Source: an uncultured Collinsella sp.
Lineage (GTDB): Bacteria > Actinomycetota > Coriobacteriia > Coriobacteriales > Coriobacteriaceae
Length of the DNA: 40,243 nt
Direction of reading: 5' to 3'
Assembly (NCBI GenBank): GCA_958415625.1
Contig: CATYZI010000021.1
Span: forward strand, 1 to 40,243
Position 1 is the stretch's first letter, and every line of letters starts with the position of its first letter. Both the position numbers and the translations under genes were made by a program. The notes beneath the pieces were generated by a model. It was not told the origin of the DNA. It did no database searches and saw nothing but the letters and a program-made list of their open reading frames with translations. Below are positions 1 to 7,709 of this stretch, piece after piece.

Positions 1-1
1 G

Positions 2-190
<189 letters not shown>

Positions 191-249
191 CCCTGCCACC
201 TGCCATTTGGGGACGGGGTAGAAACGGTAGAAATAGCGCTTGACAAATG

Positions 250-285
250 AGCGGGGGAGGACGTGTCGAAACGTCCGCCCCCGCT
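250..285. terminator. Hairpin between convergent genes
   Basis: Arms AGCGGGGGAGGACGT (250-264) and ACGTCCGCCCCCGCT (271-285) pair with one mismatch around a six-base loop. It lies between the left-edge gene (+) and the M20 gene ending at 331 on the minus strand, so it can serve as a terminator for both. The U-tracts are short. Confidence 0.55.
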
Positions 286-330
286 TTGATATCGCGATGT
301 GGCTATGACTGCGAGATGGCCGCGAATCGA

Positions 331-1794
331 CTACTCGCCGCGCTTCTCCTCGCGGCGAGCGGCGGCACGTGCATCGTGGATGCCCTTGATCGCGGCATGG
401 CGTGCCGTGCGGGCGTCATGGATGGCGTCGCGAGCCTCGGCGGTCGTTGCCTTGGCAGAGCGCAACTTGGCGGCCAGGTCGGGGTTGGTTTCGGCGACCG
501 CGGTGATCGCGGGGCCGTCGAGCTCCTCTTGTGTGGGCTCGGCCAAAAAGTCGATGGCATACTGGGCGGCCACCATGGAGCCCTTTGCCAGCACAGTCTC
601 GTCGATCTTGTAGAAGCAGGAATGTTGGGCGTACGTGGCGCCAATCTTGGGGTTGCGCGTACCTACAAAGGCGAGCACGCCCGGTACGCGGCGCAGGTAC
701 TCCGAAAAATCCTCGCCCGAAAGCGTGCCGCGGTAATGGCCTTGGCCGGTGGGGCCCAAGCATTTGATTACTGCCTGGCGGCAGTGCTCGCTCGAGGCGG
801 CATCGTTTTCGACCTTGTAGTTGGCGATGGTGTAGTCGGTGAGCTTTGCCTCGGCGCCCAAGGCGGCCGCGGTATGCTCCACGATGCGGCGCATGAGCTC
901 CGGCATTTCCTCGTGGGTCGAATCGCCGTAGGTGCGCACCGTGCCGGCGAGGTAGGCCGTGCCGGCGATAACGTTGCGCGCGGTGCCGCCGTGCAGCTCG
1001 CCGACGGTAATGACGGCCGGCTCGTAGGGACTGATCTCGCGCGAAACGATGGTCTGCAGAGCGTTGACGATCTCGGCGGCAACCATAACGGCGTCGTGAC
1101 CGCGCTGGGGCATGGCACCGTGGCACGAGGTGCCGCGGACGTCGATGCGGAACCAGTCGGTATTGGCCATGCGCGGCCCGGGCTCGCAGCTCACGGTGCC
1201 GGCGTCGACCTCACTCCAGATGTGCGCGGCGTAGGCGCCATCGACGCCGTCGAGCACGCCCGTGCCGATCATGAGCTTGGCGCCCTGGCCGTTTTCCTCG
1301 CTGGGTTGGAAGACGATGCGGACTTCGCCGTGGATGTCGTCGGTCATATGGCGCAGGATTTGCAGCGTGCCGAGCATCATGGCGATGTGGCAGTCGTGGC
1401 CGCAGGCGTGCATGCAGCCCTCGTTGACGCTGGCAAACTCCTCGCCGGTCTGCTCGGTGACGGGCAGGGCGTCGATGTCGGCGCGCAGCAGGATGCGGCG
1501 GCGTGGCGTGCCGTCCTCGCGATAGGCGTCGGGCGCGGTGCCGCGAAGGGTTGCCACAAGGCCCGTCTTAAGGGGACGCTCGTAGGGGATATTCATGGCG
1601 TCGAGCTGGTTGGCGATGTCAGAAGTCGTGCGCTCCTCGGCAAGGCTCAGCTCCGGGTGCTTATGGAAGTGGCGGCGCTGCTTGATGATATAGGGTTCAA
1701 ACTCGGTAGCGATATCTTTGATGGCTGCGGTGACGTCGTCAGCCGCGCGAGCCTCGGTCGCCGCCATAATCTGCTGTGCCTTGGTCTTCGTCAT
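331..1794 (-). CDS. M20D-family metal-dependent amidohydrolase (hippurate / N-acyl-amino-acid hydrolase type)
   Basis: 487 residues. The family removes acyl groups from N-acyl or aromatic amino-acid conjugates with a two-metal centre. Visible family marks are RRHFHKHPELS near the N terminus, RADIDALPV, the metal motif HACGHDCH, the Glu-containing QPSEENGQGAK, and a late YAQHSCFYKIDE whose His is a typical metal ligand. The start at 1794 is chosen because AAGGAG lies about ten bases upstream; the frame stays open further upstream but runs into the divergent gene. The last 60 or so residues form an Ala/Arg-rich charged extension with a repeated IHDAR motif, which the family usually lacks. It is divergent from the amidohydrolase at 1951, with about 156 bp between them for both promoters. 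The substrate cannot be predicted. Confidence 0.88.
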   Translation of the reverse strand: MTKTKAQQIMAATEARAADDVTAAIKDIATEFEPYIIKQRRHFHKHPELSLAEERTTSDIANQLDAMNIPYERPLKTGLVATLRGTAPDAYREDGTPRRRILLRADIDALPVTEQTGEEFASVNEGCMHACGHDCHIAMMLGTLQILRHMTDDIHGEVRIVFQPSEENGQGAKLMIGTGVLDGVDGAYAAHIWSEVDAGTVSCEPGPRMANTDWFRIDVRGTSCHGAMPQRGHDAVMVAAEIVNALQTIVSREISPYEPAVITVGELHGGTARNVIAGTAYLAGTVRTYGDSTHEEMPELMRRIVEHTAAALGAEAKLTDYTIANYKVENDAASSEHCRQAVIKCLGPTGQGHYRGTLSGEDFSEYLRRVPGVLAFVGTRNPKIGATYAQHSCFYKIDETVLAKGSMVAAQYAIDFLAEPTQEELDGPAITAVAETNPDLAAKLRSAKATTAEARDAIHDARTARHAAIKGIHDARAAARREEKRGE

Positions 1795-1950
1795 GGTCGA
1801 TTTGCTCCTTGCTGGGTTGATCGCAAAATCGTACAGGCTCTCTCCAGTATGCCACCTGCCGCTAGGGCTGGTAAAGTTGCCGTTTGCCGCTTGGGGTTTT
1901 GTTACAAGGGCGGGGGAGTACACTCGGGGGTGTTGAATTTCCTGCCAGAG

Positions 1951-3600
1951 ATGGGGATGCCCATGCAACATATCGATCGGATTATCCGCTCTAAGAACGT
2001 CTTTACCGCGCAAGACGGCATCGATACCGCCCGCGAGCTGGCGATTGCCATCGCAGGCGACCGTATCGTCGCAGTCGGTGCGCCCGATGACGTGATTGCC
2101 GCCGCGCCTGCCGCCACGCCGGTTATCGACTACGGCGAGCAGTTTGTCTGCCCCGGTTTCCATGACGCGCACCTGCACTTTTTCCATACCTCGGTCGGCT
2201 CCTCGCCGTACATGCTCATGGATATGGGCACGTCAGAGGCGGCACTGGTGCAGCATGCGCGCGAGTTTTCCCAGGACCTGCCCGATGACGCTTGGGTTGT
2301 GACGCAGGGCTGGCGCGACTACCGTTGGGACCCGCCCGAGCATCCTAGCAAGGCGTCGCTCGATGTGGCATTCCCCGATCGTCCCTGCGTTATGTATTCG
2401 GGCGACGGGCACACGCTTTGGCTCAACAGCCGTGCACTCGAGGCGCTCGGCGTCACGCGCGACAGTGAGCCGCCGGCGGGCGGCAGCTACGACAAGGACG
2501 CAAACGGCGAGCTCACGGGCATTGCTCACGAGGCAGCTGCTATGCAGCTGCTACCGCGCTGCCTTGAGTGGCTGGGCGAGGATCGCATCGCAAGCGCTTA
2601 CGCCGATCAAATGAGGCGGATGGCCGAGCAGGGCATCACCTCGATATGCGATATGTCGCTCATGCCCATGCCGGGCTGCGATTTTATCCGCGATGACGTC
2701 TACGACAAACTGCAGGCAGCTGGCAAACTGGGCATCCGTGCCCATCTGTTCCCCACGTTGCTGGATGACCAATCGCGCTTAGAAGAACTGCAGACCCGCT
2801 ACGCGAACAACGCGCTGCTCTCGGCGCCTGGTTTTAAGCAGTTCTTCGACGGCGTCTCGAGCGAACACACGGCCTATCTCACCGATCCCTATACCAACCC
2901 GCGCTTCCCGGGCGATCAAGGTCGCCTGACGGTTCCCGTCGAGCGCATGCGCAAGCTGGTCCTGGCGGCAGCCGAGCGCGGCCACACCGTGCGCATCCAC
3001 GTTATCGGCGACGGCGCCATCCATGCCGCACTCGATATCTTTGAGGAGGCGGCAGAGCTCTACGGCTTGCCCCAGCACGGCCATAATACGCTTGAGCATT
3101 TGGAGAATCTGCTGCCCGAGGACATCGATCGTCTGCGCAAACTCAACGTCATTGCCTCGAGCCAGCCCTGTCATATCACACTCGACCCGGGTGGTCCGGA
3201 GCGCGACCTGGGCTTGGAGCGTAGCCGCATCATGTGGCCGTTTGCGACCTATAAGCAGCGCGGCATCCGCCAAGCCTTCGGCACCGATAGCCCCATCACA
3301 GCCGTTACCAGCATGAACGTGCTCTACACGGCTATCACCCGCCAAGACCCCCGCAGCCACTGGCCCGAGGGCGGTTGGCTGCCGAGCGAGCGTATCGATG
3401 CGGCAACGGCTCTGCGCAACTACACCCTGGGCAGCGCCTATGCAGCGGGCGACGAGCAAAACCTCGGCAGCCTAGAACCCGGCAAATACGCCGACCTGGT
3501 AGTCCTGGACCAAAACCCACTCACCATCGACCCCCAAGAACTCCAAGCCACCAAAGTCCAAGCCACCTACCTAGCCGGCAACCTGATCTACGAGCGCTAA
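1951..3600 (+). CDS. Amidohydrolase family protein, YtcJ-like (amidohydrolase 3)
   Basis: About 549 residues. The N-terminal beta domain carries IRSKNVFTAQDG, followed by a metal-binding FHDAHLHFFH motif, a central TIM-barrel region with HVIGDGAIHAALD, a late FGTDSPI with the conserved Asp, and the closing GSLEPGKYADLVVLDQNP typical of the superfamily. Members hydrolyse amide or related C-N bonds; specificity is not evident. Three in-frame ATGs lie at 1951, 1957 and 1963 with only weak Shine-Dalgarno sequence, so the start is uncertain by a few residues. The frame is also open far upstream, but that part is antisense to the M20 gene and is not coding. A strong hairpin (3620-3667) follows the stop. 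Confidence 0.87.
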   Translation: MGMPMQHIDRIIRSKNVFTAQDGIDTARELAIAIAGDRIVAVGAPDDVIAAAPAATPVIDYGEQFVCPGFHDAHLHFFHTSVGSSPYMLMDMGTSEAALVQHAREFSQDLPDDAWVVTQGWRDYRWDPPEHPSKASLDVAFPDRPCVMYSGDGHTLWLNSRALEALGVTRDSEPPAGGSYDKDANGELTGIAHEAAAMQLLPRCLEWLGEDRIASAYADQMRRMAEQGITSICDMSLMPMPGCDFIRDDVYDKLQAAGKLGIRAHLFPTLLDDQSRLEELQTRYANNALLSAPGFKQFFDGVSSEHTAYLTDPYTNPRFPGDQGRLTVPVERMRKLVLAAAERGHTVRIHVIGDGAIHAALDIFEEAAELYGLPQHGHNTLEHLENLLPEDIDRLRKLNVIASSQPCHITLDPGGPERDLGLERSRIMWPFATYKQRGIRQAFGTDSPITAVTSMNVLYTAITRQDPRSHWPEGGWLPSERIDAATALRNYTLGSAYAAGDEQNLGSLEPGKYADLVVLDQNPLTIDPQELQATKVQATYLAGNLIYER

Positions 3601-3619
3601 GTATTCATGTCTTACCGTT

Positions 3620-3670
3620 AAACGCGGCTCGGGCAGCTTATTTTGGGATGGCGCTCGAGCCGCGTTTGTT
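3620..3670 (+). terminator. Terminator hairpin after the YtcJ-like gene
   Basis: Perfect 12-bp arms AAACGCGGCTCG (3620-3631) and CGAGCCGCGTTT (3656-3667), followed by GTTTG, 20 bases after the stop codon. Confidence 0.6.
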
Positions 3671-3713
3671 TGCAAATGGGGGGTTCGTTAGGAGCGTCCC
3701 CGCCCTGCTTGAT

Positions 3714-3751
3714 TTGGGCGCGGGGCGGAGGCGCCGCCGCCCCGCGCCCAA
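3714..3751. terminator. GC-rich 15-bp hairpin
   Basis: TTGGGCGCGGGGCGG (3714-3728) pairs perfectly with CCGCCCCGCGCCCAA (3737-3751) around an eight-base loop. No adjacent U-tract is present. It stands alone in a gene-free stretch and could be a second terminator or a dispersed palindromic repeat. Confidence 0.5.
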
Positions 3752-4172
3752 TTTGGACAGCAGCAATGCTATCTCTAGGTGTTTTGCATACTTTCCATTA
3801 CGAATTGCATAAAAAGGCTGGGATGTTCTTCCGGATCCTGATGTACCCCCGTCCGCGCCGTGCAAAAAACGGAGTATTCAGCACCGCGAGCTCTGCCTGT
3901 GCCGCTGCGGCTGAGTAACGTTGCAGAGATTGACGTCATTTTGTGCTCCGGTGCGGCGTGAGGCATGCCTTTCTGTCCTGACGGGGTTTGCCTGCCGACC
4001 AAAATCGCCGGCCGAAGGCGTCCTTGGGACCAATATGGTGTGTCCGGCACGTATGCAGCCGTCCTAGTCTGCTGAATACTCCCAAAAATGCACGGTGCTC
4101 CCCAGGGGACCCGTGCGCGCAGCGAAAACCATGCACATGTCGCTATCCGCATCGCCATTTTGCTGCACTGAC

Positions 4173-4383
4173 TTTTCTGAATGCCGGGCCCGAATTAGTT
4201 AACCTGCCTCCCGTGTGGCTCCGGAGGGGCGGGGCATAAGGTTTATCGCGAGTTCCGCACGAGCCGAAGGCCACTTAATGTGGCCTTCGTGCGAGCAGGA
4301 CTGCCCGAGCAGGAAACCTTATGCCCCGCCCCTCCGGAGCCACACGGGAGGCATCGCTAAGTTATCCCCCGGCATTCAGAAAA
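4173..4383. repeat. Large nested inverted repeat upstream of groES
   Basis: The outer arms TTTTCTGAATGCCGGG (4173-4188) and CCCGGCATTCAGAAAA (4368-4383) are perfect. A second pair of perfect 38-base arms lies inside at 4207-4244 and 4314-4351. An inner hairpin GAAGGCCAC (4266-4274) / GTGGCCTTC (4280-4288) sits at the centre. GCACT at 4165-4169 and AGTGC at 4388-4392 extend the symmetry outward. The whole would form a cruciform or a very long hairpin RNA ending about 138 bp before the groES start. There is no open frame inside and no obvious target-site duplication. Confidence 0.8.
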
Positions 4384-4520
4384 TCTAAGTGCCAAAAAAT
4401 AAGATTTTTTGACTCCGTGTTGTATAACCCGCCATTCGTGGGTACCATTCAACGCGTACGCAAACAAAAAGGGTTAATTCGCGCGGCATAACCGCGCGGC
4501 CCAAAAAGGAGGAAACAAGC

Positions 4521-4814
4521 ATGTCGTCTTTGAAGCCGCTTGCAGATCGTGTTCTGGTCAAGCCCGACGAGGCCGAGCAGAAGACCGCTTCTGGTCTGTA
4601 TATCGCCAGCAACGCCCAGGAGAAGCCGCAGCGCGGCACCATCGTTGCCGTTGGCGCCGGCAAGGTCAACGACAAGGGTGAGCGCATCCCCATGGACGTC
4701 AAGGTCGGTGACGTTGTCATCTATGGTAAGTTCGGTGGCAACGAGGTCAAGGTCGACGGCGAGAAGTATCTGCTGATGCGCGCCGACGACATCTACGCTG
4801 TCGTCGAGGCCTAG
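4521..4814 (+). CDS. groES: Co-chaperonin GroES
   Basis: 97 residues, the normal length. GroES forms the heptameric lid of the GroEL chamber in the cytoplasm. Family features are LKPLADRVLVKPDEAEQKTASGL at the N terminus, a mobile loop region with SGLYIASNAQEKPQ, VVAVGAGK-like turns and a closing EKYLLMRADDIYAVVE. The start has a strong AAAAAGGAGG site. groEL follows after 96 bases, as a two-gene operon. No CIRCE or HspR (HAIR) box is seen upstream, so heat-shock control here may use another mechanism; the large palindrome upstream is the only striking element. Confidence 0.97.
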   Translation: MSSLKPLADRVLVKPDEAEQKTASGLYIASNAQEKPQRGTIVAVGAGKVNDKGERIPMDVKVGDVVIYGKFGGNEVKVDGEKYLLMRADDIYAVVEA

Positions 4815-4910
4815 TCTCGTCAGAATCTCTGATTCGTCTTTGAACGCGCCCGCCGCATAGGACTCGGAAGCGGCGACGCGAGTCACATTTCTTTTGGAGG
4901 ATTACCTACC

Positions 4911-6548
4911 ATGGCAAAGAACATTACGTTCAACACCGATGCCCGCGCTAAGCTTGCCAAGGGCGTCAACACTCTGGCCGACGCCGTTACCGTCACCATG
5001 GGCCCCAAGGGCCGCTACGTTGCGCTGCAGCGCACGTTCGGTGCTCCGACCATCACCAACGACGGCGTTTCTGTCGCCAAGGAGATCGAGCTCGAGGACA
5101 ACATCGAGAACATGGGCGCTCAGCTGGTGAAGGAGGTCGCCACCAAGACCAACGACACCGTGGGTGACGGCACCACCACCGCAACCCTGCTCGCTCAAGC
5201 CATCGTCAACGACGGTCTGCGCAACGTCGCCGCTGGCGCCAACCCGCTGGCCATCCGTCGCGGCATCGACAAGGCCGTCAACGCCGCCGTCGCCGAGATG
5301 AAGAAGCAGGCCAAGCCGGTCGAGACCAAGGAGCAGATTGCTTCCGTCGGTACCATCTCCGCCGGTGACCCCGAGGTCGGCGAGAAGATCGCCGAGGCCA
5401 TGGAGGTCGTGGGCAAGGACGGCGTCATCACCGTCGAGGATTCCCAGACGTTCGACATCACTATCGACACCGTCGAGGGCATGCAGTTCGACAAGGGCTA
5501 TGTCTCCGCTTACTTCGTCACGGATAACGACCGCATGGAGGCCGTGATGAAGGATCCGTACATCCTCATCACCGACCAGAAGATCTCCAGCGTCCAGGAC
5601 ATCATGCCTGTTCTCGAGGCTGTCCAGCGCGCTGGCCGTGGCCTGCTCATCATCGCTGAGGACATCGATGGCGAGGCTCTGCCGACCCTCGTCCTCAACA
5701 AGATCCGTGGCGCCCTCAACGTCTGCGCCGTCAAGGCCCCGGGCTACGGCGATCGCCGCAAGCGCATCCTGGAGGACATCGCCGTCCTCACCGGTGGCCA
5801 GGCTGCTCTGGACGAGCTGGGCGTGAAGGTCGCTGACATCACCGCTGATATGCTCGGTACCGCTAAGTCCGTCACCATCTCCAAGGACAACACCGTCGTC
5901 GTCGGCGGCGCTGGCTCCAAGGAGGCCATCGACGCCCGCATCGCTCAGATCAAGGGCGAGATGGAGAACACCACCTCTGACTTCGACCGTGAGAAGCTCC
6001 AGGAGCGCCTGGCCAAGCTCTCCGGTGGCGTTGCCGTCATCAAGGTCGGCGCTGCTACCGAGTCCGAGCTCAAGGAGATCAAGCACCGCGTTGAGGATGC
6101 CCTGCAGGCTACCCGCGCTGCTGTCGAGGAGGGCATCGTCGCCGGCGGTGGCGTCGCCTTCATGGACGCTGCTCCTGCGCTCGATGCTGTCGAGATCGAC
6201 GACCCCGAGGAGAAGATTGGCGTCGATATCGTCAAGAAGGCTCTGACCGCTCCGGTCGCCACCATCGCCAAGAACGCTGGCTTTGAGGGCGCTGTCGTGG
6301 TCGACAAGGTTGCCGAGCTGCCTGCTGGCCAGGGTCTCAACTCTGCCAACGGCGAGTGGGGCGACATGATCGAGATGGGCGTCCTCGACCCCGTCAAGGT
6401 CAGCCGCGTCACCCTGCAGAACGCTGCTTCTGTCGCCAGCCTGATCCTCATCACCGAGGCCACTGTCTCCGATGTGCCCAAGAACACTCAGCTTGAGGAC
6501 GCTATCGCTGCTGCCACCGCTGGTCAGCAGGGCGGCGGTATGTACTAA
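4911..6548 (+). CDS. groEL: Chaperonin GroEL (60 kDa)
   Basis: 545 residues, full length. The ATP-dependent chaperonin forms a double ring that folds proteins together with GroES. Visible family motifs are VTMGPKGRYVALQ and ITNDGVSVAKEIELED in the equatorial domain, VGDGTTTATLLAQAIV for ATP binding, the apical stretch FDKGYVSAYFVTDNDRMEA, VKAPGYGDRRKRILEDIA, and the equatorial AGGGVAFMDA-like region. The C terminus ends in the flexible GGGMY tail common to the family. TTTTGGAGG lies just before the ATG. A huge hairpin begins 27 bases after the stop. Confidence 0.98.
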   Translation: MAKNITFNTDARAKLAKGVNTLADAVTVTMGPKGRYVALQRTFGAPTITNDGVSVAKEIELEDNIENMGAQLVKEVATKTNDTVGDGTTTATLLAQAIVNDGLRNVAAGANPLAIRRGIDKAVNAAVAEMKKQAKPVETKEQIASVGTISAGDPEVGEKIAEAMEVVGKDGVITVEDSQTFDITIDTVEGMQFDKGYVSAYFVTDNDRMEAVMKDPYILITDQKISSVQDIMPVLEAVQRAGRGLLIIAEDIDGEALPTLVLNKIRGALNVCAVKAPGYGDRRKRILEDIAVLTGGQAALDELGVKVADITADMLGTAKSVTISKDNTVVVGGAGSKEAIDARIAQIKGEMENTTSDFDREKLQERLAKLSGGVAVIKVGAATESELKEIKHRVEDALQATRAAVEEGIVAGGGVAFMDAAPALDAVEIDDPEEKIGVDIVKKALTAPVATIAKNAGFEGAVVVDKVAELPAGQGLNSANGEWGDMIEMGVLDPVKVSRVTLQNAASVASLILITEATVSDVPKNTQLEDAIAAATAGQQGGGMY

Positions 6549-6574
6549 GGCCGACAAGGTCTAGAACTCCCACC

Positions 6575-6719
6575 GGGAATCCGGGGGCGTGACGGGGGTT
6601 TCTCTCCGGAACGTCCTCGGACATGCAAAGAGGCTCCGCATCGCGCTTCGCGCTGCGGAGCCTCTTTGCGTCCTGCGGAATGTTCCGGAGAGAAACCCCC
6701 GTCACGCCCCCGGATTCCC
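6575..6719. terminator. Large hairpin downstream of groEL
   Basis: Perfect 38-base arms at 6575-6612 and 6682-6719, then a partly mismatched internal loop, then a perfect 16-bp stem GCAAAGAGGCTCCGCA (6625-6640) / TGCGGAGCCTCTTTGC (6654-6669) capped by GCGC-TTC-GCGC. Its position directly after groEL suggests a terminator or mRNA-stabilising structure, but no U-tract follows and it is far larger than a normal intrinsic terminator. Compare the palindrome at 4173-4383. Confidence 0.65.
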
Positions 6720-6887
6720 TGCGTTTACGGCCTTGAGGTCGGCTCGCGGAGAAGGATGTGGTTGTGGGGGATACGCGTCCCGGTTGCAGTTTCGCGGCAA
6801 AGCCGCGAAAAGCGCACCACTTTGGGGTGAGTGGGAGACGTGGTTGTTGCGGCAACTGATCCCCGCCACAAATTACCCTTGGCATAC

Positions 6888-6915
6888 TTGCGCGAAAGTC
6901 TACTGGTGCTACACT
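6888..6915 (+). promoter_or_regulatory. Probable promoter of the riboflavin transport operon
   Basis: TTGCGC (6888-6893), a 16-base spacer and TACACT (6910-6915) lie just upstream of the FMN riboswitch, which would therefore be in the transcript leader. Confidence 0.5.
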
Positions 6916-6925
6916 TGCAATTGCT

Positions 6926-7104
6926 GTTTCAGGGCGGGGTGGAATTCCCCACTGGCGGTAAATCGGGCGGTGCCAAAGGGGTGCCGTGGCGCAGGCGAGG
7001 CGTCTGCGACCGAGCCGATGAGTCCGCGACCCGTGTGTGCGTTGGTTCGCATGCCGGCTGAACTGGTGAGATCCCAGTACCAACGGTTAGAGTCCGGATG
7101 AAAG
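6926..7104 (+). promoter_or_regulatory. FMN riboswitch (RFN element)
   Basis: The conserved RFN segments are in order: TTCAGGGCGGGGTG, GAATTCCCCACTGGCGGT, the variable stem region, GAACTGGTGAGATCCCAGTACC, and AACGGTTAGAGTCCGGATGA near the 3' end. The element binds flavin mononucleotide and turns off flavin synthesis or uptake genes when FMN is plentiful. The 3' end lies a few bases before the ribU Shine-Dalgarno (GGCAGGTGA). No terminator hairpin with a U-tract lies between, so control of translation start is more likely than attenuation (inference). Confidence 0.95.
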
Positions 7105-7118
7105 AGGCAGGTGATCTT

Positions 7119-7709
7119 ATGTCTGAACAGTCGCAGCATATCCATTTTGAGAACACGAATAGGTGGAGCACCAAACAGCTCGTTACCATGGCGTTGATGT
7201 GCGCCTTGGGCGCCCTGTTTATGTACGTGCAGCTGCCCATCCTTCCTTCGGCGCCGTTTTTGACGTATGACCCGTCGCTGGTGCCGGCGATGGTGTGCGG
7301 TTTTGCGTATGGCCCCGGTGCCGGCACAGCTGTTGCCGCCATGGCGATCGTTATCCATGCGCTCACCACGGGTGACTGGGTCGGCGCGCTTATGAACCTG
7401 GTGGCTACACTGGGTTATATTCTGCCCGCGGCTATCGTCTACCAAAAGATGCATACCTACAAGGGTGCCGTGATTGGCCTGGTGCTCGGTGTCATTGCCG
7501 CTACGGTGCTGTCTATGGTCGCAAACCTTACCATCGGCGTTTGGTTCTGGTATGGCTCGGTCGATGTGATCGCCCCGCTTATGATTCCTGCCGTGCTGCC
7601 GTTCAACCTTATCAAGACCGTGCTTAACTCGGTGTTGACGCTAGCGGTGTATAAAGCAGTCTCCAACCTCATCACGCCTAAAAAGGACCAGGTCAAAGGC
7701 CGCGCATGA
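7119..7709 (+). CDS. ribU: ECF transporter S component, riboflavin-specific (RibU-like)
   Basis: 196 residues. The S component of an energy-coupling factor transporter, the membrane subunit that binds the vitamin. The protein has about five to six hydrophobic segments, with STKQLVTMALMCALGALFMYVQLPILP at the N terminus followed by FLTYDPSLVPAMVCGFAYGPGAG, a pattern seen in RibU. Riboflavin specificity is supported by the FMN riboswitch directly upstream. The start at 7119 is preferred over the in-frame ATG at 7098 because that one lies inside the conserved riboswitch sequence. The stop overlaps the start of the ATPase gene (ATGA), so the two are translationally coupled. Confidence 0.92.
   Translation: MSEQSQHIHFENTNRWSTKQLVTMALMCALGALFMYVQLPILPSAPFLTYDPSLVPAMVCGFAYGPGAGTAVAAMAIVIHALTTGDWVGALMNLVATLGYILPAAIVYQKMHTYKGAVIGLVLGVIAATVLSMVANLTIGVWFWYGSVDVIAPLMIPAVLPFNLIKTVLNSVLTLAVYKAVSNLITPKKDQVKGRA

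Larger units (their letters stand above)
3601..4520. other. Gene-free region upstream of groES
   Basis: About 920 bases with no convincing gene. Short open frames here show no recognisable protein features, lack ribosome binding sites and cross hairpin structures. The stretch contains the hairpins at 3620 and 3714, an AT-richer portion near 3780-4170, the large inverted repeat at 4173-4383, and a groES leader. A small hairpin, GCGCGG-CATAA-CCGCGC (4481-4497), lies just before the strong groES Shine-Dalgarno AAAAAGGAGG. No CIRCE element (TTAGCACTC-N9-GAGTGCTAA) was found. Confidence 0.6.

Noticed and set aside
247..1950. A + strand open frame continuing from 247 into the YtcJ-like gene, giving a 1117-residue protein.
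   Set aside because: The first 1.7 kb is antisense to the M20D gene, whose motifs are unambiguous; the extra sequence is Gly/Val/Ala-rich without any domain.
1795..2187. N-terminal extension of the M20D gene on the minus strand to 2187.
   Set aside because: It would overlap the start of the divergent amidohydrolase; a good ribosome binding site supports the start at 1794.
3625..4239. Short frames on both strands in the gene-free stretch before groES.
   Set aside because: They run through hairpins, lack ribosome binding sites and have no recognisable composition.
4902..6557. A 551-residue minus-strand frame opposite groEL.
   Set aside because: A mirror frame caused by the codon bias of groEL; Leu/Asp/Gly-rich with no domain.
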